In this document: positions 54,181 through 64,000 of the stretch, one piece after another
How positions within the stretch are numbered: the first letter of the stretch is position 1
Layout of the letters: each line of letters opens with the position of its first letter
The notes under the pieces: generated by a model
Database searches by the model: none
Told to the model about the DNA's origin: nothing
Seen by the model: the letters and a program-made list of their open reading frames with translations, nothing else
Made by a program: the position numbers and the translations under genes
Assembly: GCF_000003195.3 (NCBI RefSeq)
Contig: NC_012879.2
Location: 20,174,647-20,238,646, forward strand
Direction: 5' to 3'
Length of the DNA: 64,000 nt
Source: Sorghum bicolor
Lineage: Eukaryota; Streptophyta; Magnoliopsida; Poales; Poaceae

Positions 54181-54700
54181 GACTGTTCTTCTCAGTTACA
54201 TATGAATTGGACTCATATACAACTGAGGGGTAATTTTATTTTTTAGACCTTGCTATAAGGCTCATACTTCGCCTTCCAGCAAGCTCGGGGACTACATCGG
54301 TACGATGCATCTGGCGATGCATCTCAGTTTTAGAATATCTATGAAGACTTTTTTGATCCTAGCACCACGTGCCTACGTCACCTACTACCAGGCTCGGGGA
54401 CTAAGTGGGCACACTTCACCTTGCGGTGAACATGCTTGCCTTTTGAAAGTCTGTACTTTTCAGAAAAGTAAAGTTGGCACACTTCACCAGAAAAGAAATC
54501 TTTTTTGATTAAGAGCACCATGCATTCTTCGAACAACCTACTTCTTCAATGTCAATGTTGATCAACTGTCTTTTGAGTTGGTTAAATACAGTTGCAACTG
54601 TTTGGGCGACTTTCCTGCTTATTGAAGACGTCAAGCCTCACTGGTCGAAGAAGCTCAAGACGGCGTGTTACATCACAATACATGGTGCTCGGGGACTAGC
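54181..54700 (+). other. Element F 3' interior and PPT
   Basis: No gene. Contains further GCTCGGGGACT blocks, a TGGGCACACTTCACC / TTGGCACACTTCACC repeat pair (54409, 54475), and the PPT at 54686-54700. Confidence 0.6.
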
Positions 54701-55115
54701 TGTGGGGGTATAAACCCCTATACCCTCATGGGCCGATATGGGCCGCACCATCAGAGGTGGCTCGGTCCACAAGATGAAGACGTGCGGCGCATGACGCTGG
54801 TCGACGTGTACCGCAAGGCTACAAGATATTGTACCAAATAGGATAGTTTACTTGTAACTCTGTCCCTTCACGATATATAAGGAGGGGCAGGGGTCCCCTA
54901 GAGGACAGGTCATACATAACATATTATTCTCTCAACACAATCCAATACAATCAGACGCAGGACATAGGTATTACGCCCACACGGCGGCCGAACCTGGATA
55001 AAAACCTTGTCCAAGTCTTGTGTCACCATCGAGTTCGTAGCTTGCGCACCGTCTATCGATAAACTACTACCGTGGGTATACCCCAAGGTAGACTGCCGAC
55101 TAGCTTCCGTCGACA
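54701..55115 (+). repeat. Element F 3' LTR
   Basis: 415 bp pair of the 5' LTR, followed by TSD GCTGC. Confidence 0.93.
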
Positions 55116-55120
55116 GCTGC

Positions 55121-57412
55121 CAACGTCGCACTTCGAACTGTTGGGTAAACGAAGAACATGGGTGACACCGTATCAAGAGGTGCAGACGTCAAGGTCCACG
55201 CCTGAATCAAATGACGCACCTAAAGAATGAACACGGTGAGAAGTATTGTTCAGAAGACTTAAAACATTGAACCCTTGCCGAAAGGTAAAATCGGTAGTTA
55301 TCCATATTTATTCTTTCTGCATTCCCTTTTTCCTTAAATTATTTGCTTTCATTAAATGACTTGTTAGTTAATCATGCTATCTTGAAAAGAAAGTAAAAAT
55401 GTTAAAAATCGTAAGCCCCATGTGAGTATGCTCGTGGCATAAAACCCATAAGTACATTCACTATGGTGGCGTAAAAATAAAATAAATATATTCCTGTCCT
55501 ACAAAAATTAAAATATAAAAATAGATTGTGATCCTACTAAAGAGAGTAACATTTATAGAGGAAGCTCAATATGATTACGGCTAAGAGATTTTATGCTAAC
55601 ACTTAACCAGTTCCACAAAGCTTTGTTGTCTATTTGAGCTCCACAGAATTCAAGAATCCAAGAAGACTAGCAGACGGAGGACATCCTAATCGCTGTCAGG
55701 GTGCTGCCGACATTTAAATACACCTTCGCCACCTGCTAGCTACATCAGAAGAAATTACGTCAAAATCCAGCTTGGGGGAGAGCACCCCCATTTATCCAGC
55801 TAAGTGTTCTACTCACTTTATACTTTACTCAAATAATAAAAAGATGCATAATCATAAAAACCCAAATAAAGATTTTATGCTTATATATATCTTTGCTTAG
55901 TTTTCTGAATAAATAAATAAATAAAGTTTGCTATAAACCCTCATGATAAGCTCTCACATGGAAATGATGAATAGTTACTCTGCCATGACTAGTTCTCAAA
56001 ATTAAAAATCTCTCTCAAGTTTAGGCATGACTGTTATTAATTAAGTTTTGCTCAACTTGTGGGAAGAGTACTTGATCTAAAGTCTAAGTCGTTAACGGAT
56101 ACGATATGGGAAGGTTAAGATGTTGTTTATCTGTTCCTAGAGATGCTAGAATTCTGGAGAATTTTATCTTTGAAAATCTTTAAAATAACACATGATGAGT
56201 TCCTGTATAATGAGAGTTTAAATTCCTACCACAGCCATATATACATGCTTGCTAGACTTTGAGCCACACATTTACTTTTTACTGCTTATGAGCATTGAGT
56301 GAGGTCAAGCTGTGTAGACCCTTAGGAGCTTGTCATGTGGTTAAAATCAAGATTTACTTGCACGTTCACTCACACATCCTGCTTCTACTCCGGAAGTACG
56401 CATCCACATACATCCACTCATTTCCATATCCAGATTCACCCAAAATTATTCTACTCCTATCTAGGAGAGAATAGCCAAAAACATTATCCTATCCCTGTTA
56501 TTCCCCGTGAAATAAATGCTCGAGATGTTTTGGTTACTACCACTTGCTACATTATTCCACGAGGGTGAGTGCTCTAAAAAAAGTGAATACAAGGAAATAA
56601 AAAGGGGCAAGTGCCCAAAACCTCAGAAAAAAAGAGAAGAAAAAGTGAGACGAGAGGTAAAAATGGACAAGTGTCCGACAGTAGAATTAGGGGTACAAGA
56701 TACCCACCTGAGAGAAAAGAAAAATAAAATATAGAGCATATCATTCCCCTCAAAAGCCTCAAGTGCAAGGAAGGTATTACCCACTCAAAAGAGCAAAAGT
56801 AGAATTAGACTTTCACCATTATTTTCACCATTATCACCATTCCTTCGCCACACATGCACATCTTGATTTGACTCATTGACTTGTTCTTCTGGATCCATGG
56901 TTTGACTATGCAATAAATGTCTTGTAAGTATGTATTAGCTGTCTCCCACCTATGAGCTCCAGATATCAAAACCTTATTAGAGTAGGGTGAGAGAGAAGAC
57001 AATGCCACTATGCCTCATACCAAAAATACCATATACTTTGAAGGCATACACCATTACTGCCTTGGTAAGGATCCAGAAATACCATAAAAGAGAGACTAGA
57101 GAGAGTCATATAAGGAATCTCTGAGTTTTATTGGAAAATCTACAAAAACTCCAGAGCTATAGTTAATCGAAGAACAAGAGATATGGTGCTTGACTAGACC
57201 GTTCTATCTTTTAATTGCTCAAGACGCAAGTGACGGTTGCAAGCCCCATGGTGAAAGGTAAAATGAGTAAGTTTTAAGTCGTAACAGTTTACTCTAACTC
57301 AGAGATGAGATCTTGCTTGAACGCATGTGTACTTTTAAGGCATGAAACCACTGCAGAAACTCTTGAGTCTATCCTTGCTCAGGGACGAGCAAGAGGTAAG
57401 CTTGGGGGAGCT
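55121..57412 (+). other. Element D 3' tail: non-coding, hairpins, PPTs
   Basis: Aligns to E 47580-50534 but lacks the protease-like segment: the sequence jumps from the AAACATTG equivalent directly to the CCTTGCC tail near 55270. Internal PPT-like motif at 55769-55780; hairpins at 56605-56616, 56665-56676 and 56691-56705; terminal PPT at 57399-57410. Confidence 0.7.
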
Positions 57413-58643
57413 TGTTGACGGTTCTTAATGCTCACATTTAACCGTCAACTAATCATGGAAAAGGACCTATATGCAACCAACATCCAAAATTAGGGTTTCA
57501 TCTGACAGAATTCCATGAGTTTTGGTGTTTGTCTATTTCTGCAAGGGGTTATCATGAAACATGGAGGAAAGGCCCACACGTCGGGTTTACATAGAGATAT
57601 TAACGTGTGCGCCAATTTTCTATCATCTAGAAGACTCCAGAAGCCACGGAAAGGAATGGGAGGCCGAGCGGGCCCGGGCGCTGGGCGCCCGCCCTCCCCC
57701 CTTGGGCGCCCGCCCTGCCCTGGTGACCAATCAGGGCAGGTCTCGCGGATCGTGCTCCACCGCCTCTAATCTTCAAGAATAACCGTGCGATTAAGGTCGG
57801 TTTGATCCGACGGTCCATATTCATTTGGAGGGGCTATATAAGCAGGCCCCCTGGCCCCTGGAGGCATACCTCTTCTAGAGAATCAAAGCTAGGGTTTCAA
57901 TTATTCATCCAAGTAGAGAGGATCCCTCTAGTTCATCTAGTTCTAGTTCATCTAGTTCTAGTTCTAGTTAGTTCTAGTTGTAATCTAGAAAATAGGGAGA
58001 GAGAAGAGGAGAGCGGAGGAGGAGCCGGATCTGTCGGATCTTCCTCAACATTGTACTTTTGAAGCAACTGGTTCGTTCTTCATCGTTCTCCAAGTTCTTT
58101 AATTCATAATTCCTGAGTTCTTTAATTACTTTTATTTACATTCAAGTTATTTATTGGATTCCCGCTTGCATCAAGTGCTCTAGTCTTTGAAATGCTAGAA
58201 TAGTAATTAATTGATTAGACGTGGTGTTTAGTCTTGCAATTACCTGGAATTACACCCAATCCTGTAGATTGTTATGGTAGCCCTAGGGTAGTGACAGCCC
58301 TATCGGTCGACGTATTCCACCTCATTCGGATCGGTGTTTGTAGGACCGTAGTCAGAGCTTCCTAGCCCCCTTCTCATCTCTTTATGTAGTTAGTGTTCTG
58401 ATGTCCCAAAATAAATAATCTTTGAAGTAATTCTTTATTGTTAGATCAACTAGAGAACTCTTAGGAAACTTTCTCTCTTCCCACCAAAAATAATTATATA
58501 GTTATCCTTGGGCGATCCTGAATCTTAATTAGTACACTCACGTTCCCTGTGGAAAATCGATAATCTAGAATACTCCCGGGTGAAAGCTACATCGGTATCC
58601 GTACGCTTGCCGATTTTTCTGTTTGCGTTTAAAATACCCAACA
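57413..58643 (+). repeat. Element D 3' LTR
   Basis: 1231 bp pair of 2244-3459. Two copies of the GGGCGCCCGCCCT block (about 57681-57720) against one in the 5' LTR. TSD GCTGC at 58644-58648. Confidence 0.93.
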
Positions 58644-58730
58644 GCTGCCTCGGACCTTGTCGTGCCTGACGGGCGCCGCCTTCTGCTTGTTCTCCTCGCC
58701 CGTCGGCAGCGACGACACCGAGGCTGACAT
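58644..58730 (-). pseudogene. First coding exon of a minus-strand host gene, split by element D
   Basis: ATG at 58730-58728 in the context GACACCATGTC opens 29 codons rich in Ser, Lys, Ala and Glu (MSASVSSLPTGEENKQ at the start) up to the TSD. Across D, at 2238-2230, three more codons stay in frame and end at a splice donor AAG|GTACCC. A GC-rich, CT-rich leader lies upstream (58731-58900). I do not recognise the protein, and later exons would lie left of 2228, partly outside the window. An out-of-frame upstream ATG occurs near 58766. The insertion separates the 5' region from the rest by 56 kb. Confidence 0.5.
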
Positions 58731-58953
58731 GGTGTCCTTCTGCCGAACCAAACAACAACGAGCATGGCCGCACACCGAGGCGAGTGGAGCAGGGGGAGCT
58801 AGAGAGCCTAGAAGAGGAGGAAGCACAAGTGGAGAGAGGTAGGAGGCAGATGGGTTGGGTCGAGGTCGATTGGTTGAATTTTCTGAACTGTGCCCCTATG
58901 CGTGTGACGGGAGGTGCAGAGCCGCCGAGCAGCGAGGCGATGTGGGGGAGTCA
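58731..58953 (-). promoter_or_regulatory. Putative 5' leader/promoter-proximal region of the split gene
   Basis: On the minus strand this has CT-rich runs typical of plant 5' leaders. No TATA box is clear. The assignment depends on the exon at 58644-58730 being real. Confidence 0.3.
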
Positions 58954-59075
58954 TGGTTCGACCCTCGGGTTGATAGGGTCATGAACCCTTGGTCCCTCTT
59001 TGTTCTAGGTCGACTCGATTCGATCCACCACCTCGGAAAGAGGGGATCGGTTCAGAACAAAAGAGGGTCGAACCG
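58954..59075. repeat. Inverted repeat GGTTCGACCCTC ... GAGGGTCGAACC
   Basis: Perfect 12-bp inverted ends about 122 bp apart, with further pairing inside (GGTCCCTCTTTGTTCT against AGAACAAAAGAGGG). It may be a small inverted-repeat element. No TSD was established. Confidence 0.5.
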
Positions 59076-59613
59076 CACCGTTCACAATTTTATCCTTGTC
59101 TAACCTGGCACAAGCAATGAGATGTTTGCCAGGCTAAGAGAACCAACTTGGCTCACCTGAACCATCAAAAAAAGCTTGTTTGCACGGAAATCAAGGTTAA
59201 CTAGCTATACATCCAAACACTCCAAGATACGCTCATTCTGATTCCTAGCTTAGGTACTACACACTGTTGGTCAAAGAATCTGAGTGTCATTTTTTTAAAA
59301 AAATTTGTGACTAGAGTTCGAGCATCCTCGGGTGTAAACAGAGGCTTAATCATTTCATCTCTATGCAGACGGTGTAATTAGAGATGATGTGCATAAGATT
59401 GTTGCAGAAAGGTAGAACCTTTCGATCATTTCCTCTCTTTGTTTTTTCATTCATATTTATATTCAACTTTAAAATTTAAAGTCGTTCTATTGCCATATAT
59501 AACAATAATGCTATAAAACGTCTATAGCAACCCACCAGATATCATCAACTTCCTCCATTCAAAATTATAGAGCGCTTTGATATCTTTTAGATTTATAGCT
59601 TTTACTGTACTCT
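59076..59613. other. Intergenic, no gene seen
   Basis: AT-rich low-copy sequence without a supported reading frame. A short palindromic AGCCTGGC/GCCAGG-type block lies at about 59105-59140. Confidence 0.45.
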
Positions 59614-59982
59614 TAAGCTCCATTTAGATCCTAGGAATTAAATTCAATCTAATAATTATAACTTAAGCATAGATTAATTTAACTAATATGGTTGTATATG
59701 AAATATATTTGTATACTATTGTTAGCAGCACAAGGGAGATACTTATATATGTTGCATTTCCACTATAGAGAAGCGAGTTGAAGAGAGTTTTATAAGTTGT
59801 GTAGAGTGGAAACGTAGCATGATGATCTATATAATCCATTTCATTCTCTTACTCTATAAATTTAAAATAAGTTTATACGTGAATTTCAAAAAGTTGTGGG
59901 ATGTCAAATTCCAAACCAAGTAGCCTAAACTATTAAGTAGATCTCAATTTCTTCAAAATAAAAGGATCCAAACAACCTTTAG
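59614..59982. mobile_element. Possible degenerate MITE
   Basis: The left end AGCTCCATTTAGATCC and the reverse of the right end (AAGGTTGTTTGGATCC) are imperfect inverted repeats of a type common in grass MITEs. The interior is AT-rich and non-coding. No clear TSD. Confidence 0.3.
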
Positions 59983-60754
59983 ATATAATGTATGTTTAAA
60001 TATATTATAAAATAATATACTTAAAAAAGTCAAAACAGTCTTTAAATCATGGGCCGCCACCTAGGATCTCACTAAAAAACGCCCCTACCCCTCTTCTTCC
60101 TCTCTGCTGTGGAGGTAAGAAGGAGAGGAGACTTATCTATTTTTCATGGTTTTAATATCTAGTTTGTTTAGGATTTACCCCAGACAAATTTACCAAAGAA
60201 ATTATATGATTTTCGGTCAGCATCTTAGTACCCATGATGACTTTGGTGGTTGCTAGGATGAGATTGTCGTTGTAGGTGTCGATTTTATGTGCAGATGACT
60301 AATTTGCTGCCATTGTTTGCATGGGGAGGAGCACCCCTGGACACTCCCAATAATGACAACTTCTTCGCGCCATCAATCTTGTCGCCAATGGTCGTGGAGA
60401 GGAAATCAAGGATTAGAGGTAATGAATCTGCATGTATCCAATGAAATTGTTGATATTCTTTCATCGATTAAGATATATTTTGGACTGGTCCAAAATGTTG
60501 AATCTTATGGTATGTCTAATATTTTGAGGTTGATCGTTGAATCTAGTATAAAAACTGTACTTTGACTTCGGTATTGAACAAGACTATGTTTATCTAAAAC
60601 ATCAGTATCGAAAAAAACCATCAAAAAAAGACGATTAAGAATCTAGATAGGCATTATATCTTATTTATTATGGTTTTATATGTAATTTTCTGAATGTACC
60701 GTGTGGAGTTTTAATATAATTCTCCCTTTTTTAGAAAAGAAAGATGGTCTTTCA
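59983..60754. other. Intergenic, no gene seen
   Basis: An 82-codon frame at 60317-60565 has no recognised domain and no supporting splice or promoter signals, so it is not called. Confidence 0.4.
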
Positions 60755-61006
60755 GGCCTTGTTTAGTTCATCCAAAAACCAAAATTTTTTCAAGATTTTT
60801 CGTCACATTAAATTTTGTAGCACATACATGGAGCATTAAATATAGATAAAAACAAAAACTAATTGCTAGTTTATGATTAGTTTGCCTGTAAATCGTGAGA
60901 TGAATCTTTTGAGCTTATTTACTTCATGATTAGACAATATTTATCAAATAAAAATAAAATTGCTATAGCAATTCAAAACAAAAAATTTTAGGAGCTGAAC
61001 AAGGCC
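60755..61006. mobile_element. 252-bp inverted-repeat element (GGCCTTGTTTAG family)
   Basis: Ends GGCCTTGTTTAGTT and AGCTGAACAAGGCC are inverted repeats; pairing extends outward through TTTCA/TGAAA. The interior has TTTGCCTGTAAATCG and TGAATCTTTTGAGC blocks that I recognise from a very abundant grass MITE family. The superfamily is not certain: the flanking bases do not give an unambiguous direct TSD. Confidence 0.75.
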
Positions 61007-61603
61007 TGAAAAGAGGAGAGAGGGAGAGCTCTTTCATCTGTCAACACGAACGCAAAACGCTGGCAAGTTCAGATTGGTGGCTGCCATCGAGCCAATCTTA
61101 TCAGCTTAGAGCATGTCCAAAATATTAGTTAAAATTATATTCTAAAGTATAATATTTAATCATTGTGTAAAATAAAAAACTCACTCAAAGCATAGAGTTC
61201 TACAACAGTTTTTATATATGATAGCTACTGAAGACGATATTCTCCTACAACTAAAAAGACTAAAGAGTGGACAATTTTTTGGTGCAACAATTTCCTTCGT
61301 CCGTCCGTCTGCCCATCCATGCGAAAAAAACTCCACATCCCCCTCACCCCCGACGCTCCCTCCCGTGCTTGACTCCCCCACTCACCCGACACCACTTCTC
61401 CCACGCAGCGACTCCTCCTCCTCGATCTCTCCCTCGCGGTCAGCCCACCAGGCGAGGGCGCCGGCCAAGGACGCGGGGCTGCCCCACCAAGCGAGGGCGC
61501 CGGCCAAGGACACGAGGCCGCCCACCGCCGGCCACCAGGGCGCAGGGCTCCGCACGCACTCTCTCGTGATGCCAGGTGCCTAGGTTTTCGTCGGCCCTTG
61601 GCC
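61007..61603. other. Intergenic to GC-rich region with a short tandem duplication
   Basis: AT-rich until about 61290, then strongly GC/CT-rich, resembling a 5' leader or a captured gene fragment. GCGAGGGCGCCGGCCAAGGA occurs twice, 39 bp apart (about 61452 and 61491). Confidence 0.4.
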
Positions 61604-61644
61604 ATGTCTTCGCTGGACCCTTCGCCGGCGACGAGCACCAATAG
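61604..61644 (+). other. Candidate short first exon
   Basis: ATG at 61604 (context GGCCATGTC) opens 13 codons (MSSLDPSPATSTN) to a donor AATAG|GTACGC at 61645. A second GC-rich open stretch (about 61950-62082) also ends at a good donor (CCCG|GTACGT). These could be exons of a plus-strand gene leading to 63330-63500, or a captured fragment. Evidence is codon openness and splice consensus only. Confidence 0.25.
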
Positions 61645-63280
61645 GTACGCCCACCCCTTCCCTGCTCTCCCTTCTGTGCGAAGTCGAGGACCCAAACCCT
61701 AACTTCAGGTATTTGGTGTACTCAGATCTGATCTAAAATCAAGCCTACCAAATTTTGTTAAGCATATTCCCATAGATGTTGTCATGTTATTAAATAAATT
61801 TATTTTTGCTTCATAGAATGCACAGGTGACGCAACAACACTCTGCTGACTAGCTGTTTGTTAATTTGGTTTTGAGAAAGATAAACTGGCAGCAGTGATGA
61901 TATGTTCCATGGGAATATTTGCTGGGAGGCCACACGACACCATGCGGCCACGACGAGCACCCCCGCAGCACGCGGCGCAGTCGCACAGCCATCCTTGCCG
62001 CTTGCCGGTCGTCCCATGTCACCGTCGATCCGTCGTCCTCCGCACCTCATGGAGCTGTGGGTGGTGCTGGGATGCCTAGCCCGGTACGTTTTCTGGGCAT
62101 AAGAACCTTTGGTGTTTAAATTCAATCGGCATTTGTGCTCCCTACTAGCAGAATTTCTGATTCTTTTACATACTCCACATCGATGTTTGATGAAATGGGC
62201 AAAAGTATGTATTCTTTTGCTTATAGCTAGCTGATGATCCTAAGAACAAAGGCAAACACTCCTGGTGGACATCCAATTCTAGAATAAGGCGCTGCAGAAT
62301 ATTTGATTAATTAGTTCTATTTTCAGCTGCACCTTAGTAAGCAAAAGCTTCCCTCTTTGGTTGGATCCTTCAAATAATGCAATTCCCTTTGCATATATTA
62401 TTTCAAATTTTCGGCTAAACATTAGGCTAATTACGTTGTCTTTACAATCTGAATACACATGGTTCTTTTCCTTATGTGCGATATCTGAATACACAGGGTC
62501 ATGGTGTTCCTGAAGGGTGCTGGAAACATGAATGATATTGTCTTTGATGGCTCCTTCATGCTTCTGGTGACATAACAGAGTGAGCTTATGAAAATTTAGG
62601 ACCACCATCCCCAAATGTTTTTCTTATATATCAATTGAAAAGGAAATTTGGATCATTGATAAATGGATGTAGCTTAGTGTTTTTGACACAGGTAAATGAT
62701 GACAATAGATAGACTTCAGGTTTTATTCAAATTGTTGTGATGGTAGTTTTTTTCTTGCTAAATTGAATGGTTTGGTTGTGCAAAATAAGGATCTGCAGAT
62801 ATCTATATGTATCTAGCTCCCTTTTCAATCAAATTTTGTGGACTCTAGAGAATCTGTAGTTGCTTGTATTGTGACTCTACTCTACCCTTTAAGACTTTAT
62901 GTAAAAATATCAGCTATTTTATTTTTTAGTACCAGGTAGAATGAATATGAGACCTATATGTAGAAAAAATTCCTTGCTAAATCGAATGGTTTTTTTTGTG
63001 CAAAATAAGCATATGCAGAGATCTATATATATTTGGTTCAGTTGGAGAGGGTGTATATTAATTTCCTCACTGACAGATTTAAGCTTCTTAACATACTGAG
63101 AGTAATACAAATGTACTAACCATCAGATTCACTAATATGTATCTAACTCCCTGTTCATTAGCTTTTATTTGTCTGCCTGTACTATAAGTGTCAGTTGAGG
63201 TTTTGCTGTCCTTAAAACTGCCATATTATCAGTAAGATCCAGTCCAGTTTTTTATTTTATTAAAAAGTGTTATAAAATCT
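61645..63280. other. Presumed intronic/intergenic sequence
   Basis: Mostly AT-rich. A short frame after the acceptor-like ACACAG at about 62500 reads MVFLKGAGNMNDIVFDGSF before a stop near 62573; it may be an exon fragment but is not supported further. Two similar blocks at about 62755-62815 and 62972-63030 (AAATTGAATGG.TT / GCAAAATAAG.AT.TGCAGA) suggest a local duplication. Confidence 0.35.
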
Positions 63281-63344
63281 AATATCAGATCTTCTTTTGG
63301 AGCAACAACGAAAGCCCGTCAATATCAGATCTTCTTTTGGAGCA
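63281..63344 (+). repeat. 40-bp-period direct duplication
   Basis: AATATCAGATCTTCTTTTGG plus AGCA occurs at 63281-63304 and again at 63321-63344. The second copy runs into the exon-like sequence. Confidence 0.8.
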
Positions 63345-63500
63345 CTGCAAAGACTTTATTAGGAAGTGATCCATCACATGGTCCAACCTCAGTTGAGCTT
63401 TTGCAACACCTGTTGGTACAAAATGGAGTTTCCTTTGATAAATATGTAGCTCCTTATCCTTTGGAACATATGGCTGACATCCTGAAGACCAAAGCCCAAG
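63330..63500 (+). CDS. Exon-like open segment, product unknown (partial)
   Basis: An open frame with ordinary amino-acid use (FFWSTAKTLLGSDPSHGP, then a VELLQHLL stretch and YPLEHMADILKTKAQ) ends at a donor CAAG|GTACCA (GT at 63501). The acceptor is not clear: TATCAG at 63323-63328 or its duplicate at 63283-63288 could serve. The sequence looks like a real internal exon of a host gene on the plus strand. I do not recognise the family. Confidence 0.45.
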
Positions 63501-64000
63501 GTACCACCTGAATACTACTATTCTCATTTGATTCTTCAGCTCAAAACTGCATATCTTCTCTCAAACTAAACTTATGTATTGTGTGGTGAAATATATTATA
63601 TACTCAATTCATTCAACTTTATTTATGACCATATACCACTGATTTTGGCCTGCAAGTTTTTTTTCTACTGTCATTGGCCATATGATATTGCTTTTGTTAT
63701 TCTTTTTTAGTTGGTATCCTGGTCAAGATTGGTCTATTAATTGCTACTATTGCTACCTTTGTTGTGAACCTGATTTGTCATGCGTATCTTGTTTGGATGC
63801 ATCATGTTGCAGAATGCTGTTCACAAAACAACTTTCAACTTTTTAGAAATTTAGGGCTTTGCCAAATCTTTTTCTTTATGAACTGATCAGCAGCATATAA
63901 TCGTTTTAGGAAATTCAATGAATTTATTATTAGCTTTGTCTGTATTTTCTGCCAAAATTTAGCGTTTCACTCAGTGAATTCAGTGTTCCCCCAAATTTAG
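63501..64000. other. Presumed intron or intergenic sequence to the window edge
   Basis: T-rich, no open frame of note, consistent with intron after the donor at 63501. Confidence 0.35.

Larger units (their letters stand above)
52596..55115 (+). mobile_element. Element F: 2.5-kb non-coding mini LTR retrotransposon in D
   Basis: LTRs 52596-53010 and 54701-55115 (415 bp each), TSD GCTGC (52591-52595, 55116-55120). PBS complementary to tRNA-Arg(UCU) and PPT-like GTGCTCGGGGACTAGC before the 3' LTR. The interior is 1690 bp with a 31-codon gag-like start and a tandem array. It cannot move without helper proteins. About 16 of 415 LTR positions differ. Confidence 0.93.
2244..58643 (+). mobile_element. 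Element D: outermost non-autonomous Ty3/gypsy LTR retrotransposon holding the whole nest
   Basis: The element is bounded by LTRs 2244-3459 and 57413-58643 and flanked by GCTGC (2239-2243, 58644-58648). With nested E and F removed it is about 6.5 kb. It has a tRNA-Asp PBS at 3467 and a PPT ending at 57410. Its interior holds only a gag-like fragment and conserved non-coding sequence; no RT or integrase is visible. It is homologous in LTR and interior to B and E. The LTR pair differs at about 41 of 1216 positions plus indels (hand count), so it is fairly old. Mobility would have depended on enzymes from another element. Confidence 0.93.

Noticed and set aside
58954..59075. GGTTCGACCC motif, like a tRNA T-arm
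   Set aside because: No cloverleaf, anticodon arm or acceptor pairing; the motif is one end of an inverted repeat.
60317..60565. 82-codon plus-strand frame
   Set aside because: No domain, no splice or promoter support, surrounded by AT-rich intergenic sequence.
61225..61695. 156-codon minus-strand frame in GC-rich DNA
   Set aside because: Gly/Arg/Ala-rich translation expected from any GC-rich stretch; no domain, and the plus strand has better start and donor signals.

Overview
This window looks like intergenic DNA of a large-genome grass. The family types and low-copy flanks fit a panicoid grass of the sorghum/sugarcane/Miscanthus kind, but that placement is inference. About 56.4 kb of the 64 kb (2244-58643) is one stack of nested LTR retrotransposons. 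Seven elements were delimited by eye. Each has paired LTRs starting TG and ending CA, a 5-bp target-site duplication (TSD), and usually a primer-binding site (PBS) and polypurine tract (PPT).

Nesting: D (2244-58643, +, TSD GCTGC) contains E (4509-51883, +, CTGGG) and the small F (52596-55115, +, GCTGC). E contains G (6136-13024, -, CTTTT) and C (14360-46717, -, GCCCT). C contains B (25053-44954, -, CCGGT), which sits in C's gag. B contains A (31718-44113, +, CTACT), which sits in B's 5' LTR. The deepest chain is D>E>C>B>A, five levels. Net lengths plus six 5-bp duplications add up to exactly 56,400 bp.

A and C belong to one coding Ty3/gypsy family of Tat type. In order they carry gag-protease, RT, RNase H, a second (archaeal-type) RNase H, integrase, and then a six-exon gene on the opposite strand between integrase and the 3' LTR. 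That antisense gene encodes a plant mobile domain (PMD) protein with a basic, proline-rich linker and a coiled-coil tail, and it has its own TATA box. Exon lengths agree between the copies (27, 1458, 201, 364/361, 122/89, 696/695). Both copies are broken: A by a few lesions, C by many. Both are saturated on both strands with the hexamer GCCGAT. B, D and E are a non-coding or nearly non-coding family primed by tRNA-Asp, with gag and protease fragments only. G is a tRNA-Met-primed element whose 2.5-kb LTRs outsize its interior. F is a 2.5-kb tRNA-Arg-primed mini-element with an 80-bp tandem array.

Flanks: 1-1430 looks like an old LTR in minus orientation, followed by a small BED-finger-like fragment (minus). 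D appears to have inserted into the first coding exon of a minus-strand gene (ATG at 58730): the reading frame is open across the duplicated target and ends at a good splice donor near 2229. The right flank (58731-64000) is low-copy DNA with an abundant grass inverted-repeat element at 60755-61006, a GC-rich segment, and one convincing exon-like stretch ending at a splice donor at 63500. All coordinates, LTR difference counts and gene models were made by eye.
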